The notes: a model not told the origin generated them from the sequence alone. 64,000 nucleotides of DNA from Colius striatus (GCF_028858725.1 NC_084763.1:53514152-53578151), one strand, 5' to 3'. Numbered from the stretch's first letter, positions 50,531 to 63,822 are shown. Program-made: numbers and translations.

Positions 50531-53504
50531 GTGAGAACAAGTAGGCAAGGAGACAGCTATGAGTAAATGCTTTCATTTCTATTCTCTTAACCCCAGCCAC
50601 ACTGAGTTTTCTTCATTTAAACAATATTCTAATTCAGATTCTAGTAAAAGCTGACTTGTAGTTTAAAAGCCTTTTCCAGTTCAGTGTGGTACATCCACTT
50701 TTAAAAAATCATGTTGCAAGTACAATAAATTTTGGCTCAGGTCTCAAACATATACATGACTGTGGCCCTTGCTCCCTGTCCCTCCGAGGTTTTCAATGAA
50801 CTCTAAAGTGACTTGACAGAACAGAAAGCCAAAATATTCACTCTAATCTTAAATACATTAAAATTAAAAAGTCTATGTTTCTCACTTGTTTATAGTAAAT
50901 AAGAATTTTAAGTGGTAGTTAAAGGAACAACACTTTGAAGTGCTGTACATCAATTCTCAAACTTAATAAGACTATAGAGATACAGATTTTCTCCTTTAAG
51001 CAGTTAAAGTTATGGCAGATTTCTGTTTCAAGGAATTAGATTGAAAGCCTTTTGCTCAAATATTTAAAAGAGAAAGGAATGGATACAACATTCTTTTATG
51101 TTCAAAGACTTACTTTGAAGGTCAGTAGTTAGGTGCAGATATAATCATAAACATTGAAGCAGTTAAGATTTCTGAAGGTGAAAGAGTAATAGTGCTGTCC
51201 ACCCCTAAGAAGTTGGAGATTATAATCTCTTCTGAGCCTCTTTGCTTGATTTGGCTTGGAATTCCAATGAAGAAGCATATTTCCTGATATTTTATCTTTT
51301 GGATAGATGGTAAATACCACAAGATCAGTTTGTAGGATATTTCCACAGAGGATCTTACTAAGAAAGTGAGGAATCAAAGCAAACTTACCAACCAAAACCA
51401 GAACAATGAGTTGTTGAAAACACAAATGAAAAATAATATATCATTGGTTTAATACAACAGACACTTCATTGAATGGGCATTACTCTAGAAAAAAAAGGCA
51501 TTTCTGGATCTGAAGAAACCTCAATATCAAGAAATCAAGACTGCAACAAAATGAGACTATAACAAAGAATATAACCAAACTGAAGGATGTACTCAGCTTT
51601 GTAAACTGAGTACTAGGTTTTGTTACTTATTCCACCACTGAAATGTTGACAGTATCTCAGACTATCTTTAGTCTTTTCTTGAAGGGTTATGGGTTAACAC
51701 TTGGTGTTCATACACTTGCTGTTTTCGTGAATAGCTCTTTACACAAATTTATTTACCTTTGAGGTTAATTATTTTTTCCTGAATATCTAATGCTGCTTTG
51801 GTGCTTGTCCCTAAGCAGTTCTATTTCAGCTCTTCTTTCTTCCTCAAGAAAGAAACTTTGAGAACTTAGTTTCCATGAGGATTCAATAAAAACAACTTTC
51901 CTGTTGCTCCGGTCACCCACACAGCAAAAAGGAAGTTAAACTGTTTGCTGACATATCTCTTATGGTTTGGGTCTGAGGTTTTGCTCTTGAGCCTGCTGCC
52001 AGAAGTTTGAGTTGAACAGACAATACTTTGTGGGTGGTGACTTCACTGGGAATTATGAGCCAAGAATTGGAGAAACGTCCTGTGTGCCATATCTGTGGTG
52101 ATTAAGAAAGCATTACTGGATACACACTTTTAAAGATACACCAGATGTGCTTATTTTGTGGTAACCATGCAGTGGAGGAAAATTGTTCTCTCGACCCTAA
52201 ACCCCAGCTCAGCTAATCATAAGGAAGGTTAGGAAATGCAGTATTTTTCTCAGGACGTTTCACAAACACAGGGTTTCAAAATGAATGTGGACAGAAAGAC
52301 AAATAATCCTTCCGTCCCTTGTGATCTGCATAGAAGTGTGGTTTGCCTGAGCTGGATGAATGCTCTGAGCAACTATTTGGAAAGATTGGCACTGCTTAAA
52401 GAGCTAACATATCTGTACCAATTCCTATCTTGCCCTTACATTCTTTGGAAAATACAAATGAAACTTGACACATTCATTGCTAACACATATGCAAGACCTA
52501 CCCTAGATCTAGACATGGCATTTATCAATATCATTTTTACCTACAAGAAATTTAGTTCACAGTCAGCTTTATGAAAGCAGAAATGGACAAATAAGCCAAA
52601 ATTTACATAGGAGTAGAAATTATAGAGATATTGATTGCTGTTTAGCCTGAGGGTTTCTAATTTACTTCTGCATGTACTGTATGACATTATGAACACAAAA
52701 GTAAAAGCCTCAGTGAAAGCTGAGCAGTGATTCCAGGTAGAATAAACCATTCCAGTTCTATTTTAATACATTATTGAAAATAATCTTTACTGAATATTCT
52801 TAACTCGAGTCTATTACTTCATTACTAAAGTCTATCTGAATTTATTCATCTGACACACATGCATCCAACATAGACACATGTTAAATACATCTATCACTAC
52901 CTTACTCTCATGTCAGTCTTCTAGAAGCCTCAGCAACATTAAAAAGAGAAATAAAAGTGTGCTGTTTATTAATTTAAAATAAATATGTAAGACAACCCAA
53001 GTGTTTTGCAAGAAGGAATATTATGCTTCCACATTTTTACAACAGCATTGTTTTTTGCAGATACTGTTTTATTGGTTTCCTGGGGTACTCTGTAGTCCCT
53101 AAAAGCGTACAGAACCTTAACATTTTTTTATGTACTTTCCTATGTTTGTTATGATATCTCGGTCCTATTTCATAAAGGAAAACAAAACTCCAAAGAGTCC
53201 TTCTCATGAATCAAACACACCAAAAGAGTTGGAGTAGAGGGGGTACTGTTATAGGCCCACTATTGACAAAGTCACAGAAAGAAAACTGGTGAATTTTGTT
53301 AAGCATTATTATATTAAGAAGCCTCTTTAAAGTAGGTAGGATATGAGCTTTTTAATTGCTTGTATGCTTTCAAAAATCTTGTATTAGGGGAGCTACATAC
53401 ACAGAGCTCAGAAACCCTCAATTCTAGTCTTGAATTTTATTCTCATGACTAGTTTTATATCCCCATAGAGGCAAAATTAATGCATACGCACAGTAAGTAC
53501 TCAC

Positions 53505-53622
53505 TCAAGCACTTCTGTCTGTGGTCTTAGATTTTTACTCAGAAAAAGGAGTTTTTCAAAGGTCCAGCCATCTTTCCTGCCAGGCCTCATAAATCTGTGA
53601 CTGAAATTGCTGCTTGAACCGC
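53505..53622 (-). other. Exon-like open segment, unrecognised
   Basis: On the minus strand a good acceptor (CTTGTTTTTAAG) and a donor (GTGAGT) bracket 118 nt. One frame is open over 38 codons, containing 'GWTFEKLLFLSKN'. It would need to be entered in phase 1, but the upstream EGF exon leaves in phase 2. In the phase-2 frame it reads 21 codons after the join and then hits TGA. So inclusion between the EGF exons would truncate the protein. There is no recognised homology. It may be a cryptic or alternative terminal exon, or chance. Confidence 0.2.
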
Positions 53623-53816
53623 CTTAAAAACAAGAAGAGTCAAAATTTTTCCATGTGGATTCGTTGTTGCAGAAGAGTGAAATTAGTCATGAGGAATGCA
53701 CATGCTGTCACTCTTCTGAATACTTAGCTTCAGTAATTTGCTAAACCACTACAGTAAAATGTGGTTTGCCGTTTTCTATGCTCCCTGTTTAGCTGATGCT
53801 ACATGTAATGGCTTTG

Positions 53817-53975
53817 TGTGGCAAGGTTTTGACAGCGACATGGCTACAGGTGTGACTTCTGTGAGAAGCATCCCCTATATACAATAGAGCCAATGCCAGC
53901 TGCATCCAAGATGGACCTGCAGCTGACTAAGCCTCAGCGATGATGGTAGTGCCTTTGTGATAACATATTTATTAG
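53817..53975 (+). mobile_element. Partial ERVL-type LTR (5' portion)
   Basis: It starts TGTGGCAAGGTTTTGACAGC and continues with 'GTGACTTCTGTGAGAAGC', 'GATAGAGCC'-like, 'AGCCAATGCCAGCTGCATCC' and 'GTGATAACATATTTA' blocks, an avian LTR I recognise. The remainder of the LTR past about 53975 is absent or too diverged. No viral coding sequence is seen next to it. It lies antisense in the intron. Confidence 0.78.
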
Positions 53976-56082
53976 GTTAATGAAGGAGGAGGAACTCAAC
54001 CTGAACGATAAAGTCCAATATAAGAATGAAGACAAGTATGCTTCCTTTCCAAATAGTCTAAAGATTTTGGCTATATCAGATGGGATGTTTCCCCTCAAAA
54101 ATAACTGTGTAGACACATTTCTGATTAGACTACTTTTTGATGAACAGTTCATAGAAATTTTTGCTGGAAAACTTTGAAGTGTTTGTTATTCTAGTGGAAA
54201 AATGATTCCCTATCTTGAGAATTTGAGCAAGAACATCACTAGTCTCATTTTCATTAACATGTCCTTGAGTGTTGGGGAGGGGGGGTGAGATGAAAAGAGA
54301 AAAAGAAATCAAACTTCTAAGGAATTTTTAATTACACTGTGTAACATTTAGCAAAGTCTAAGCAAATTAGAATTTACAGAATTAGGGTAAAATCTGACTG
54401 CTTATTTGAGAAATAATATTGCATCCCTATTATAACCAATAAACTGCAAGCAAATTATTCTCTCAATTCCAAGCAAAAAGAAAAGTATACAAACAAATGT
54501 GTTTAGACCATGGCATTAGCAAAGGTTTTAACTGGTTTTTTTTGTGGATTGGGGTGGGCTTTTTTGTGATTTTGTTTTTGGTTTTAGTTTTTTTCCCCAA
54601 AGGCTTAATGAACTATAAATTACTTTCTTGAGCTAGCCTGAAAAAGGGGAAAATTTTCATTTTGATTACTATTGCAATACTGAAATACCATCAGAGCTTT
54701 GAATGTTGCTGTCTAGCTTGCCTTCCTGAAAGAATTTGACAGTTCAGTGCTGTGCATTTTTTTGGGAATACTTGTACATTCTTCATGGTTAAAAGAAGAA
54801 ATATTGAAATAAAACTGGCCTTGAAAACTTCCTGAAGAATTTATTCCAGCTTTACATGCCAATAGCAGCTGTGAGGATTTCATACTACTGGAACCAAATA
54901 GGTTACTCAAAATGAAGGCAAGAGACTGAAGATGAAAAAGTTGCAAAAGAAGCTCAAATGTTAAAGGCAAGCTTATTGTACTATTCTTTGATTCTCTGGA
55001 TTCATAAGGAAAGCATATGCCTAATTCCTTCTTGTGCTGAGTCCTTGTTTCAGGCACATGTAGAATGAAGGTATTTTGAAAGAAATACAGGTTTTCTGTT
55101 CAGGAAGTATAAAGTATTTTGACAAATTTGCTTATCAATTTTGACAAGAGTGCAGAGACCTGCTAAAACAGAGAAAATCTATTGCTACTGTGCCCTGGGT
55201 ATGGGACAATTTATACTGTCCATACTACATGCTGGATTAGCATCCACTATTTGTATCATATTAAAATTACACTTGATAAATGAGGAATGACAGGTAAAAT
55301 GGGAATAAATTATTAATGCTTTGGAAGCAGAGTTGGTATTTAACATGTGATGCAATAGGAGAAAGGAAGCAGAGATGTAAAGAGAACTATACTGTCAAAG
55401 CAACAGTCTGAAGAATCCTCTCTGCAGTTGCCTTCAGAGGAACAGCAGCCTAAAAGCCTTGCTGTCATTCATGGAAGGAGGGACAATGCTACAGTAACTG
55501 AGATACATGATGATGACAGTTTGAGCAGGAACTTTTCCTAGCTGTGATGGGTAAGAATGCACTTTTAAAAGACAAAGTCAAGAAAGAATGTGAAAGGTAC
55601 AGATGCAACCTGCCTGTAGGCATTAGGGGAAGTCCAGAGTGTAGAACTGTAAGATTCAGGATGATTAAGGAAAATTTTTTCTGGAGGGCTGTTTCAGAAG
55701 ACTAAAACTCAAGTGACATTGACCTTACAGCGGTGGGTATAGACTGCTTAGTGAAAGCTGATAAGATCTTTAACATCTTTTTCATATATACAATGATTCT
55801 GACACATGAAATATGTATCTATAGATGAAAATAATTTATCATAAGGTCAGTTATTGGGGTCACATTGTGACAGCAATAAAATTCTTACTTTAGCCTTACT
55901 GCATGATATATTTTAATGGTAATATACATAAATCTAGAGTTTTACAAAACCAAGAAAGAGTAATTTTATAATTTCAGAACTTCTGTATTGTATTTAAATA
56001 CACCTTTGTAGTGTATATTCTGTCTTGAAATGTGATGCTCACAGTTTTGTGGCAGTATGATTTTTGTAGATCAGAAGAAAGC

Positions 56083-56152
56083 ACTAGGCTGCTTCTGCAG
56101 GAGAGTTGGACTAGATGATGTCTAAAGGTCCCTTCCAACTCTACCATTCTAT
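56083..56152 (+). mobile_element. CR1 LINE, ~70-bp terminal fragment
   Basis: This is the CR1 terminal segment only (GGCTGCTTCTGCAGG, TTGGACTAGATGATGTCTA, CCATTCTATAAT), an extreme 5' truncation. Confidence 0.9.
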
Positions 56153-57804
56153 AATATAGTGACTTTTATCTAGCTGTCTGTAGTAAGCATGCTAAAAAGT
56201 ATTCTAAAGGCACAAACTATTAGAAAGATAGCTGTAGAAATGTTATATCTATATCCATAGATAGATGTAAAAGCTAAATGAAGTATACTTACTATATTGG
56301 TATAATTTAATGTTATTGGTTACACAGCTGTATGAACATTTTTTACTTTTATCTACTATCTTATGATTCATCAGAAAAAATTCTCAACTGCTTACATTGA
56401 GTAGAATATTCTCAGCCTGTGCTTTTTGCTGATCTTGTTACAAAAAACATATTGACAGAAATTTCTGATAGTATAGGGAAATCCCTGATGGACAGTGAAA
56501 AAAAAATGATGATACTGATTAAAATACTAAAAATATAATAATAGAATAGCAGGTTTTTAACCTCAAACTGTATTTCATGAAATTACCTACTGTTCGTCTT
56601 TAGAAGCAAAAGTGATGGAAAGACAATCTCCATGGATGTCTGTGACTATGTAAACACAATGTTTTCCACACACTAAAACATTAATCAAGTTTTAGGAAAT
56701 CTTTCTTTCAATTTACTAAGGTTACAATACAGTTCACACCACGTCCCTTAATCCATCTCATAAAAATCAATGGTTTGCAAGAGTACCCAAAATCTGAAAA
56801 TAATGTTATCAGAGGAGAAATAACTATTTATAAACTAGAATCATCCTCTGTGGGAAAACCCCCCAAACATTAAGATATTACTCTCTGTGTAGCGTTGTTT
56901 AAACATTGTTTTGATCAACTCCTAGTCATGCAAAGCTGCCCGTGACTGTAACTGGTGAATGATCTCTCCCTGTCCTTATCTCAACCCAGAAGGCTTTCAT
57001 TATATTTTCTATCAGCCCACCACAAAAGTTTATTCCTACAGTAACTCTGTCATTGAGAACCATTCTGTAACTCTTGCATATACCATATTAACAGATTTTA
57101 AAGGATATTTCAAAGTTCACATACATCTTACAATCCAATGCATATTTTAAAAAGAAATACATTCCCATACACTGAAAATATGGCTTGCAGACCAGATCCA
57201 GAAAAGGTTATTTTAGCTTAAATGTACTTTTTCTCTAATGGACATACGAAAGTCTCTATGGGAATAACACATAGTTAGTGCTTCCTGTTTGGAGATGTAG
57301 CCCAGTAGCTGATGAAAGCAGTAACAAGCATGAAAAGATTCTTCCAAGAGTCGAGAAAAATCCTCTCTGTTTCTATGTGTGTTTAAAATTACAGTGTATG
57401 GAGCTTCACAGATCAGTCAACACAGCAAAAGCTGGCAAGAAAAGTTCAAAAGTTCTTAATTTAGTAGTAATTTGTTGCTTTCAGTTAATCCCTTATTCAC
57501 CTAGCAACAGCACAAAGGGTATAATTCTTAGAGACTTAAATTTACGTTAGCTGAACAACATGGAAAATTGCAAACATGCAAGACAGCTTGAAGATGTCGT
57601 GACAAAAGGGTAGCTAATGAGTCAGACTGAGCAGGCCACATACCAAGATGTATTTGGTACAGAAACGTGTATATATATCCTACACAATTTATGCAATAAC
57701 ACAGATTCTCAAATGCAGATCTTCATTCCCATCTTTCCTGCTAGTTGCAGCACGAACCTACCTGCATCACATTCTCACCGGAGTGAAAGTTCAAAGCTCT
57801 TATC

Positions 57805-58566
57805 CTAGAATAATTTTGGTTGAAAAGACCTTTAAGATCAAGTCCAATCACTAACCTAACACTGCCAAACCCACCGCATCGTCCCTCAGCACCTCATCTA
57901 TTCATCTTTTGAACATCTCCAGAGATGGTGACTCCTCCACCTCCCTGGGCAGCCTCTTCCAGTGCTTAGCAACCCTCACGATGATAAAGTTCTTCCTAAT
58001 CACCAATCTAAACCTACCCTGATGCAACTTGAGCCCGTTTCCTTGCATCCTATCATTCATTATTGGAGAGAAGAGACCAACCTCCACCTCACTACAACTT
58101 CCTTTCAAGTAGTTGTAGAGAGTAATCATGTCTTCTCTCAGCATCTCTTCTCCAGACTAAACATCCCCAGCTCCCTCAGCCACTCCTTATAAGACTTGTT
58201 CTCCATATGCTTCCCCAGCTCCGTTTCCTGTCTCTGAGCACACTCCAGCACCTCAAGGTCTTTCTCGTAGTCAAGGGCCCAAAACTGAACATAGTGTTTG
58301 AGACGTGGCCGCACCGATGCTGAATCACTTCTTCAATCCTGCTGGTCAGACTATTTCTGATACAAGCCAGGATGACATTGGCCTCCTTGGCCACCTGGGC
58401 ACACTGCTGGCTCATGTTCAGCCAGCTGTCGATTAGCACCCTCAGGTCCTTTTCTGTCAGACAGCTTTCCAGCCACTCTGCACCAAGCCTGTAGAGTTGC
58501 ATGGGGTTGTTATAGCCCAAGTGTGGGACCTGGTACTTGGCTATGTTGAGGAAAAGATCCACTTAG
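57805..58566 (-). mobile_element. CR1 LINE, ~760-bp 3' copy with ORF2 remnant
   Basis: On the minus strand it ends in the tail 'CTTTTCAACCAAAATTATTC'. Its upstream part encodes CR1 ORF2 C-terminal blocks ('[20 protein letters not shown]', '[17 protein letters not shown]') before frameshifts. The copy belongs to the subfamily of the 16056 and 24416 fragments. It is the only CR1 piece in the introns that lies in the same orientation as the gene. Confidence 0.95.
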
Positions 58567-61500
58567 TACCCTGCAGACAATAATGACCTAGCAAAGGTCT
58601 AGGGAAAAGATGCTAGAAGAGAGATAGAATACAGTGAAGTGTCCTCCAGTTCATCTCCAACCTCCAAGTTAATGACATTTCTTAGCCAGAGACTGTTTCT
58701 TTGTATTTCAGGTCCTCACTTCTGTCTTGTTCTGCACTCCCCCTCAACAGATTTGTCATCTTCTCGAAACCTCATTAATTGCTGACATGAATAGTACCCT
58801 GACATGAACTGTTCCCCATTTGAACTCACTTATGTAACCAACTTCTCTTTGAACTACTTCCTGTTGATATGACTGGGGTCTCCCTACTCCGAGGTAGTCT
58901 AAGAGAGAGATAATTCTGTATGGAAGAGAAGATTCTACTTGTTTCTTGTTACTTTATGCTAACAAAAATATTTTATAGTCATGTGTTGTACTAGACTGAG
59001 GAACTGGCTAGGTTAAAATGGAAGGAGAGAAACTGAAAAACTGGTTGGAGAGCAGTTTCTGGGAAGAGATGCTGTCTTTTATCTTCTTGTTTAACATATG
59101 ATACAAATGTTCCAATTCTAAATTGGGGACATGAAGTTTTTAGAGGCAGAACACACAGAAGGCAAAACTGAGGAAGGCCTAGAGAGGCAAACTGATTACA
59201 TACAAGGTAGAAACCAAATATTGACTCATTCATTTAAATCCAGAAAGACTGGGTCTGAAAGATCATTACTCAAGCAAGTAGGACAATCTGAACTGGACTG
59301 TGACAATTATTATTTGATTTAATATAATCCAAAAAAAGTAAGATCTAAAGTAATTTTTGTGTCTATAGATAGATATATCCAAACATGTTTTTAAATTTCT
59401 GTGAACAAAAGACAGCACATGAATGTGAAGGAGAGTCTTTGAACTCAGGTGTTTATACTTCCTTTATTGATGTGTAATTCAATCACTTCCTATTTTTCTC
59501 TCCTTTGAAAAGTATTTATTATTTTACAGCTATTCTTTCCTGGTTTGGACAAAACAGAACAAAAAATATTGTAAGTCAAAGCTTTTCATCTGTATTTCCT
59601 GCTCTTCAGCATCTGAAATTCGTAGGAATAACTCTTCAGGGAACTGTCCATACTTTGGCAAATTTCCAGTATGCAACATTAATTAAAACTCTCTCATATA
59701 AAAATCTCTCATGTTATCACTCAACAAGCATCCTCTCCTACAGATACACTTCCCACATCCTAAGCTTGTCCCTGTTGTAGTTAAACTTATCTCCTGAATT
59801 TGAAAAGTGAAAATGTTTATAGTTCTGGGATAGAAGTCATTCTGAGATAAAAGTGTACTGCACTAAGTGGTAATGAGAATCTCACCATAGTAACTACGTC
59901 TTGTAGTTACTTAATTTTGCTTTGACTCTTGTGAATTTAAAATCAAAATAGCAATATAAGATAATTATCAGAGAGTTTGAAAGATTTTATCATCTTAAGC
60001 ACTACAGGTATTAAATTTTGCAGGGAGAGGAAATCCAACCAATGAGAAAATTTTTCCCATAAGCATTCATATATGCCTAAGTCATTTTCCATGTACCTTC
60101 TGGATTATTCACATTTACCTATAACCTTCTCAGTAAGATTATAATATCTTCATATTAAAAAATTTTGATCCCACTCTAAAAATAATTATCAATCTGATCT
60201 AGGGAATTGCAGGGGGCTTGCTAACATTTTAAAAGGAAGTTGTAGCTACTTTTATTCCTAAAGCTAAGTGTTGCCTTCACTCAAGTCCAAAAGAAAAGGT
60301 TGTACATAATATTCATCAGGCTCTTGGATTTAGAAATTGACCCAGAAAATCCTTGCTGATTTTCTATACAGCTAAGAACCTCTCCACTTCGTAAAAAGAC
60401 AAGTTGAAAATATCTAGGTCACAGTTTGCTCTCCAGCACAACCAATAGGCTCTATCTAAACTACATCCTTTCATTATGAGTACTATCCAGATTCCAGTAC
60501 TAGGTCATTCAAAAGAGAGGTTTTCTGTTTGTCAGAGTAATATTTCACCCCAGGAAGACAAAGACTATTAGTTATTTTGCTCATTTCCAGTCATACAGAT
60601 ATCTTGAGCTTCATCTTTCTGTACAAAAAAACCCTTTTTGAATGCTCATCATGGTATTTATTTATGGTTACATCCTTGTTCCATTCCTCCTCTATCTACA
60701 ATTGCTTTTACATGACTATCAGTTTCTTGGGTAGATAGATGCTCTATATAGCTTTGTCAATTTAGCTATGTCACATTTGTTCAGTAAAATCTAAAGGAAA
60801 ATTCTTAGGAAGAAAGTTAAATTAGTACCAATTTGCTTTTCTTCAGCAGACAATAATCTGCAGTGATTCAGCTGCTGCCAGATCAGCAATCCTCCCTGTA
60901 ACGAAGAGAACCTCTGAGAACAGGAGACACATCTGAAATGGAAGCTCCCATCTTTTGCCATTCTAATCTCCCTTTACTCATTAGTTGAATGTGTCTTGCC
61001 AATCTCCAGGCTTTGTATTTCCATCAAATACAGGCCAGATTCTTCCAAGCATTTTCTTTTCTTAGATGGCAATACTATTACTCAATTTTCATACTGTGTG
61101 ATATTAAAACACACTTTTAGTTTTTAAGGATGACTATCACTATCATCCTCCAAAATCTACTATTGGAGAAATCTACTGTGGCATTATTTAAAGCTGTATG
61201 TCATCTTGTAGGGCTTCTTCTCAAAAACAGATTGTGCTTACCAGGAGTTTGCATTTTGAAGACAAAACCGGATTATGAAAAAATTTCTCAAGTACCCGAA
61301 GAGCATTTTCAATAAATCCAAAAAACTATTTGCCATTGTACCACTTGAGAGAAAATACTTTATTTGCACATTAAAACAGACTATTTTTGGTTATATTAAT
61401 GAGCTCATTTTAAAAAAGAAGAGTGAAAAATAGAAGATTAAATAGCCTGTAGCTTTTCTAAGGAGAATAAACAAACATACCCTCCTCTGAATGAATTGTT

Positions 61501-63755
61501 GCCCTGAAAAATGAATTATTTTCTAAAACATAAAAGGGAAAGCAATCTTTTTCAGCTTTATCACATGAAGCAATCACACAACATAATTCAGTTTCTATAC
61601 TTTGGGCAAAATCAACGTTAAGATACACGACTACAAAGATAATCCTAATGAATTATCTACATATAATGACTCCTTGGCATTCTAATCTCTACAGCTCAGT
61701 TACCTAAATGGCATATATTCAATGGAATTTAAAAACTGTTTAATGAAGATGTATTTCTAATTTATAATGTAATTGTTTAATTACAGACCAGTGCATGTAA
61801 TTATATTTTTTTGCTTAAGGATAGAGCCCTCTTACAGTTCAGACATTAATAAAAGCATTGTTATGATACTGGTTAGTATTTGTCAGTGTAAGTGCTCTCA
61901 AATTTGATGTATTACATAGAAGAAGTTTGTATAAAATAAAAAGACAGTTGTTTATTACATGTGAGTTTTAGTACATTTTAAATGTGTATTGTATTGATCT
62001 TGTTTAGCTAGTGTGAGAATTAAAATGATGTATCATCAGTCTGGCAAAATATTTCTGTTTCTAGGGGGTTTTTTGAGCACTAGTACAATCTAGTGTATTG
62101 CTTCAAAATATTATATCTGTATTATAAAGCCTTGAATGGTACTGATATCAGACTGGTGATCTAGCTATTCTTTTTTTCTCCATTTGCTATTCTCCATTCA
62201 CATCCCTTACCAGTGGAGTTTTTAGAAAGCCTTTGACAATTGCAATATGCAGTACTAGTATTCTTGGATAGAGATGACGTGTTTCCCAAACACTTACATA
62301 TCTTGGAGTCAAGTTAGTCCATCAGTTAGGTTAATTGAATTTCTGTGCCTTTGCTTTAAATACCTATGCATTGCATCAGAATTCAAAACCAAATTTTGTA
62401 CTGAATGCTGAGGGAGAGTATCCTATTTACTATTTTACTATTCCAACTATCTTGTATTTCTGTGCATAAAGAATACTTGCTAATTTGGTTTCCATTCATT
62501 TGCAAGTCCTAAAATTTAATTGTTGTACTTCTCCTATATCCTTAAAATCTCAGTTACTCCCATAGCCCTTTTTCCCTATAAGCAATTTTCTTCTTAATCA
62601 ATGGTGTAGTCTGACAATTGTAAACTCTATCTGTTCCAAATCCCTTTGTTTTCTGATGACTGCCCACTCTACTTCATCTACAACCCCTCCCTAAGTCTTT
62701 TTGTTCCCTTTTTCTCTTTTTGTACTCCGAAAAGTTCTGAAACAACCACCTCAATAAATTCCAAGCTTCTTGCAGAGATCATTCTCTATTCTATTTCTTT
62801 GGGAAATCTGCAGATAATTAACAGTGATTTCTTAGAGCTAAATCAAAGTACTCTATATGAAAGCGTCTGTATTTTCTGAGAATGTTATTTATCACACTTC
62901 TTCAACCAATAAAGTATAAACCTGTCTTGAAAGATACAAATTCTGCAATAACTGAAATTTTGTCACCAGGCTTATTAATGTGAGTTTCCTAGAGACTAGG
63001 AGGCAAACAGGGTCTGGTCTTGACTAAGACAGATACTCTTATAAAACAGACACTTCTTCAGTAATTTGGCAAACTCTTTGGCAAGATCCACTGAAGCACT
63101 TGAAGGGCAAAAGTATAATGTATAACATTAGTTTCTTTGCACTCTAAAAAGTCTCCTGAAATTTCCCAGTGGGAAACAGAGTGATATCTTGTGTAAATGA
63201 ATCCCTTCAGATAGCTGGAGACACTTTCTAATGACTCATACATTCCACATTATTTGTACTTTCAGCATGGAGTATTTCCAGAAATAAAGCTAAGCATACA
63301 TTTAACCCTTGGTTTGTTGTAAATGGAAAAAAATATTAACTTCTTTTTCCAAATATATGTTAAAAATAGCACTATAACAAAAATATGTCACAAGTTCAGG
63401 TAAAGATAAGAACATGGCCTGTTGCAAATCTTGTTCAAGATACACAACAGCTGCTACATATAAAGCATAATTTTCCTAGAAGGATGCATTGCCAAATATT
63501 GATGTGAGACATGAGGCAGAAAACTTAGGATGTCAGGCCAAAAGCTTGTCTCATGTGTTGACAGATAAAAGTTACAGAGATTCGGTCTGATAAATGTCTC
63601 AAAATGTGGCTTACCTGAGCAACTGTAAATATAAATAGTGTAGACACACAGAGGCTTTAAAAATACATTTCTATTGAACATCAATACAACCCCTGGGAGT
63701 AAAAGGGCTCTTTCAAAAGCACATCTTCCCAACTTCAAGCTCCAATGAAACTTAC

Positions 63756-63822
63756 TGGCATAATGGAATGTCATCTTTAATGACGCATCTTCCTCCATTT
63801 TTGCAATATTCTTCAGGACAAA
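63756..63822 (-). CDS. MALRD1: Exon: first half of an EGF-like domain (likely MALRD1)
   Basis: This is an internal exon of 67 nt, with acceptor TTGCAG and donor GTAAGT. It starts with 2 nt of a split codon (phase 1) and ends with 2 nt (phase 2). The 21 whole codons give C-PEEY-C-KNGGR-C-VIKDDIPL-C, which are cysteines 1 to 4 of an EGF-like module with spacing C-x4-C-x5-C-x8-C and the usual Asn-Gly-Gly before cysteine 3. Residue 2 after cysteine 3 is Ile rather than Asp/Asn, so the calcium-binding EGF consensus is absent. EGF modules of this kind lie outside the cell. The next exon, 25 kb away, supplies cysteines 5 and 6 in the matching phase. The exon itself is clear. The MALRD1 name is inferred from the EGF-membrane helix-tail order, and other EGF-bearing type I receptors remain possible. 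Confidence 0.85.

Larger units (their letters stand above)
38435..63755 (-). other. 25.3-kb intron splitting the EGF-like domain (phase 2)
   Basis: This is a GTAAGT...ACAG intron of AT-rich unique sequence. It contains two LTR segments (39568-40087 weaker, 53817-53975 clear), CR1 pieces at 44085, 48388, 56083 and 57805, a T/G-rich patch at 54530-54600 and a purine-rich block at 50270-50530. Several open frames of 60-110 codons occur but look like chance. One exon-like segment (53505-53622) is described separately. No other exon that would fit the EGF phase was found. Confidence 0.75.

Noticed and set aside
51122..51425. Two overlapping minus-strand open frames inside the large intron
   Set aside because: Not recognised, no domain, and no good acceptor/donor pair in a phase fitting the EGF exons. 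Perhaps an old unrecognised element.
52236..52574. Open frame of 112 codons on the plus strand
   Set aside because: No domain or homology seen, composition as expected from random AT-rich sequence, and antisense within an intron.
60197..60230. CR1-like words 'GATCTAGG' and 'GCAGGGGGCTTG'
   Set aside because: The order and spacing do not continue into the CR1 tail. Coincidence.
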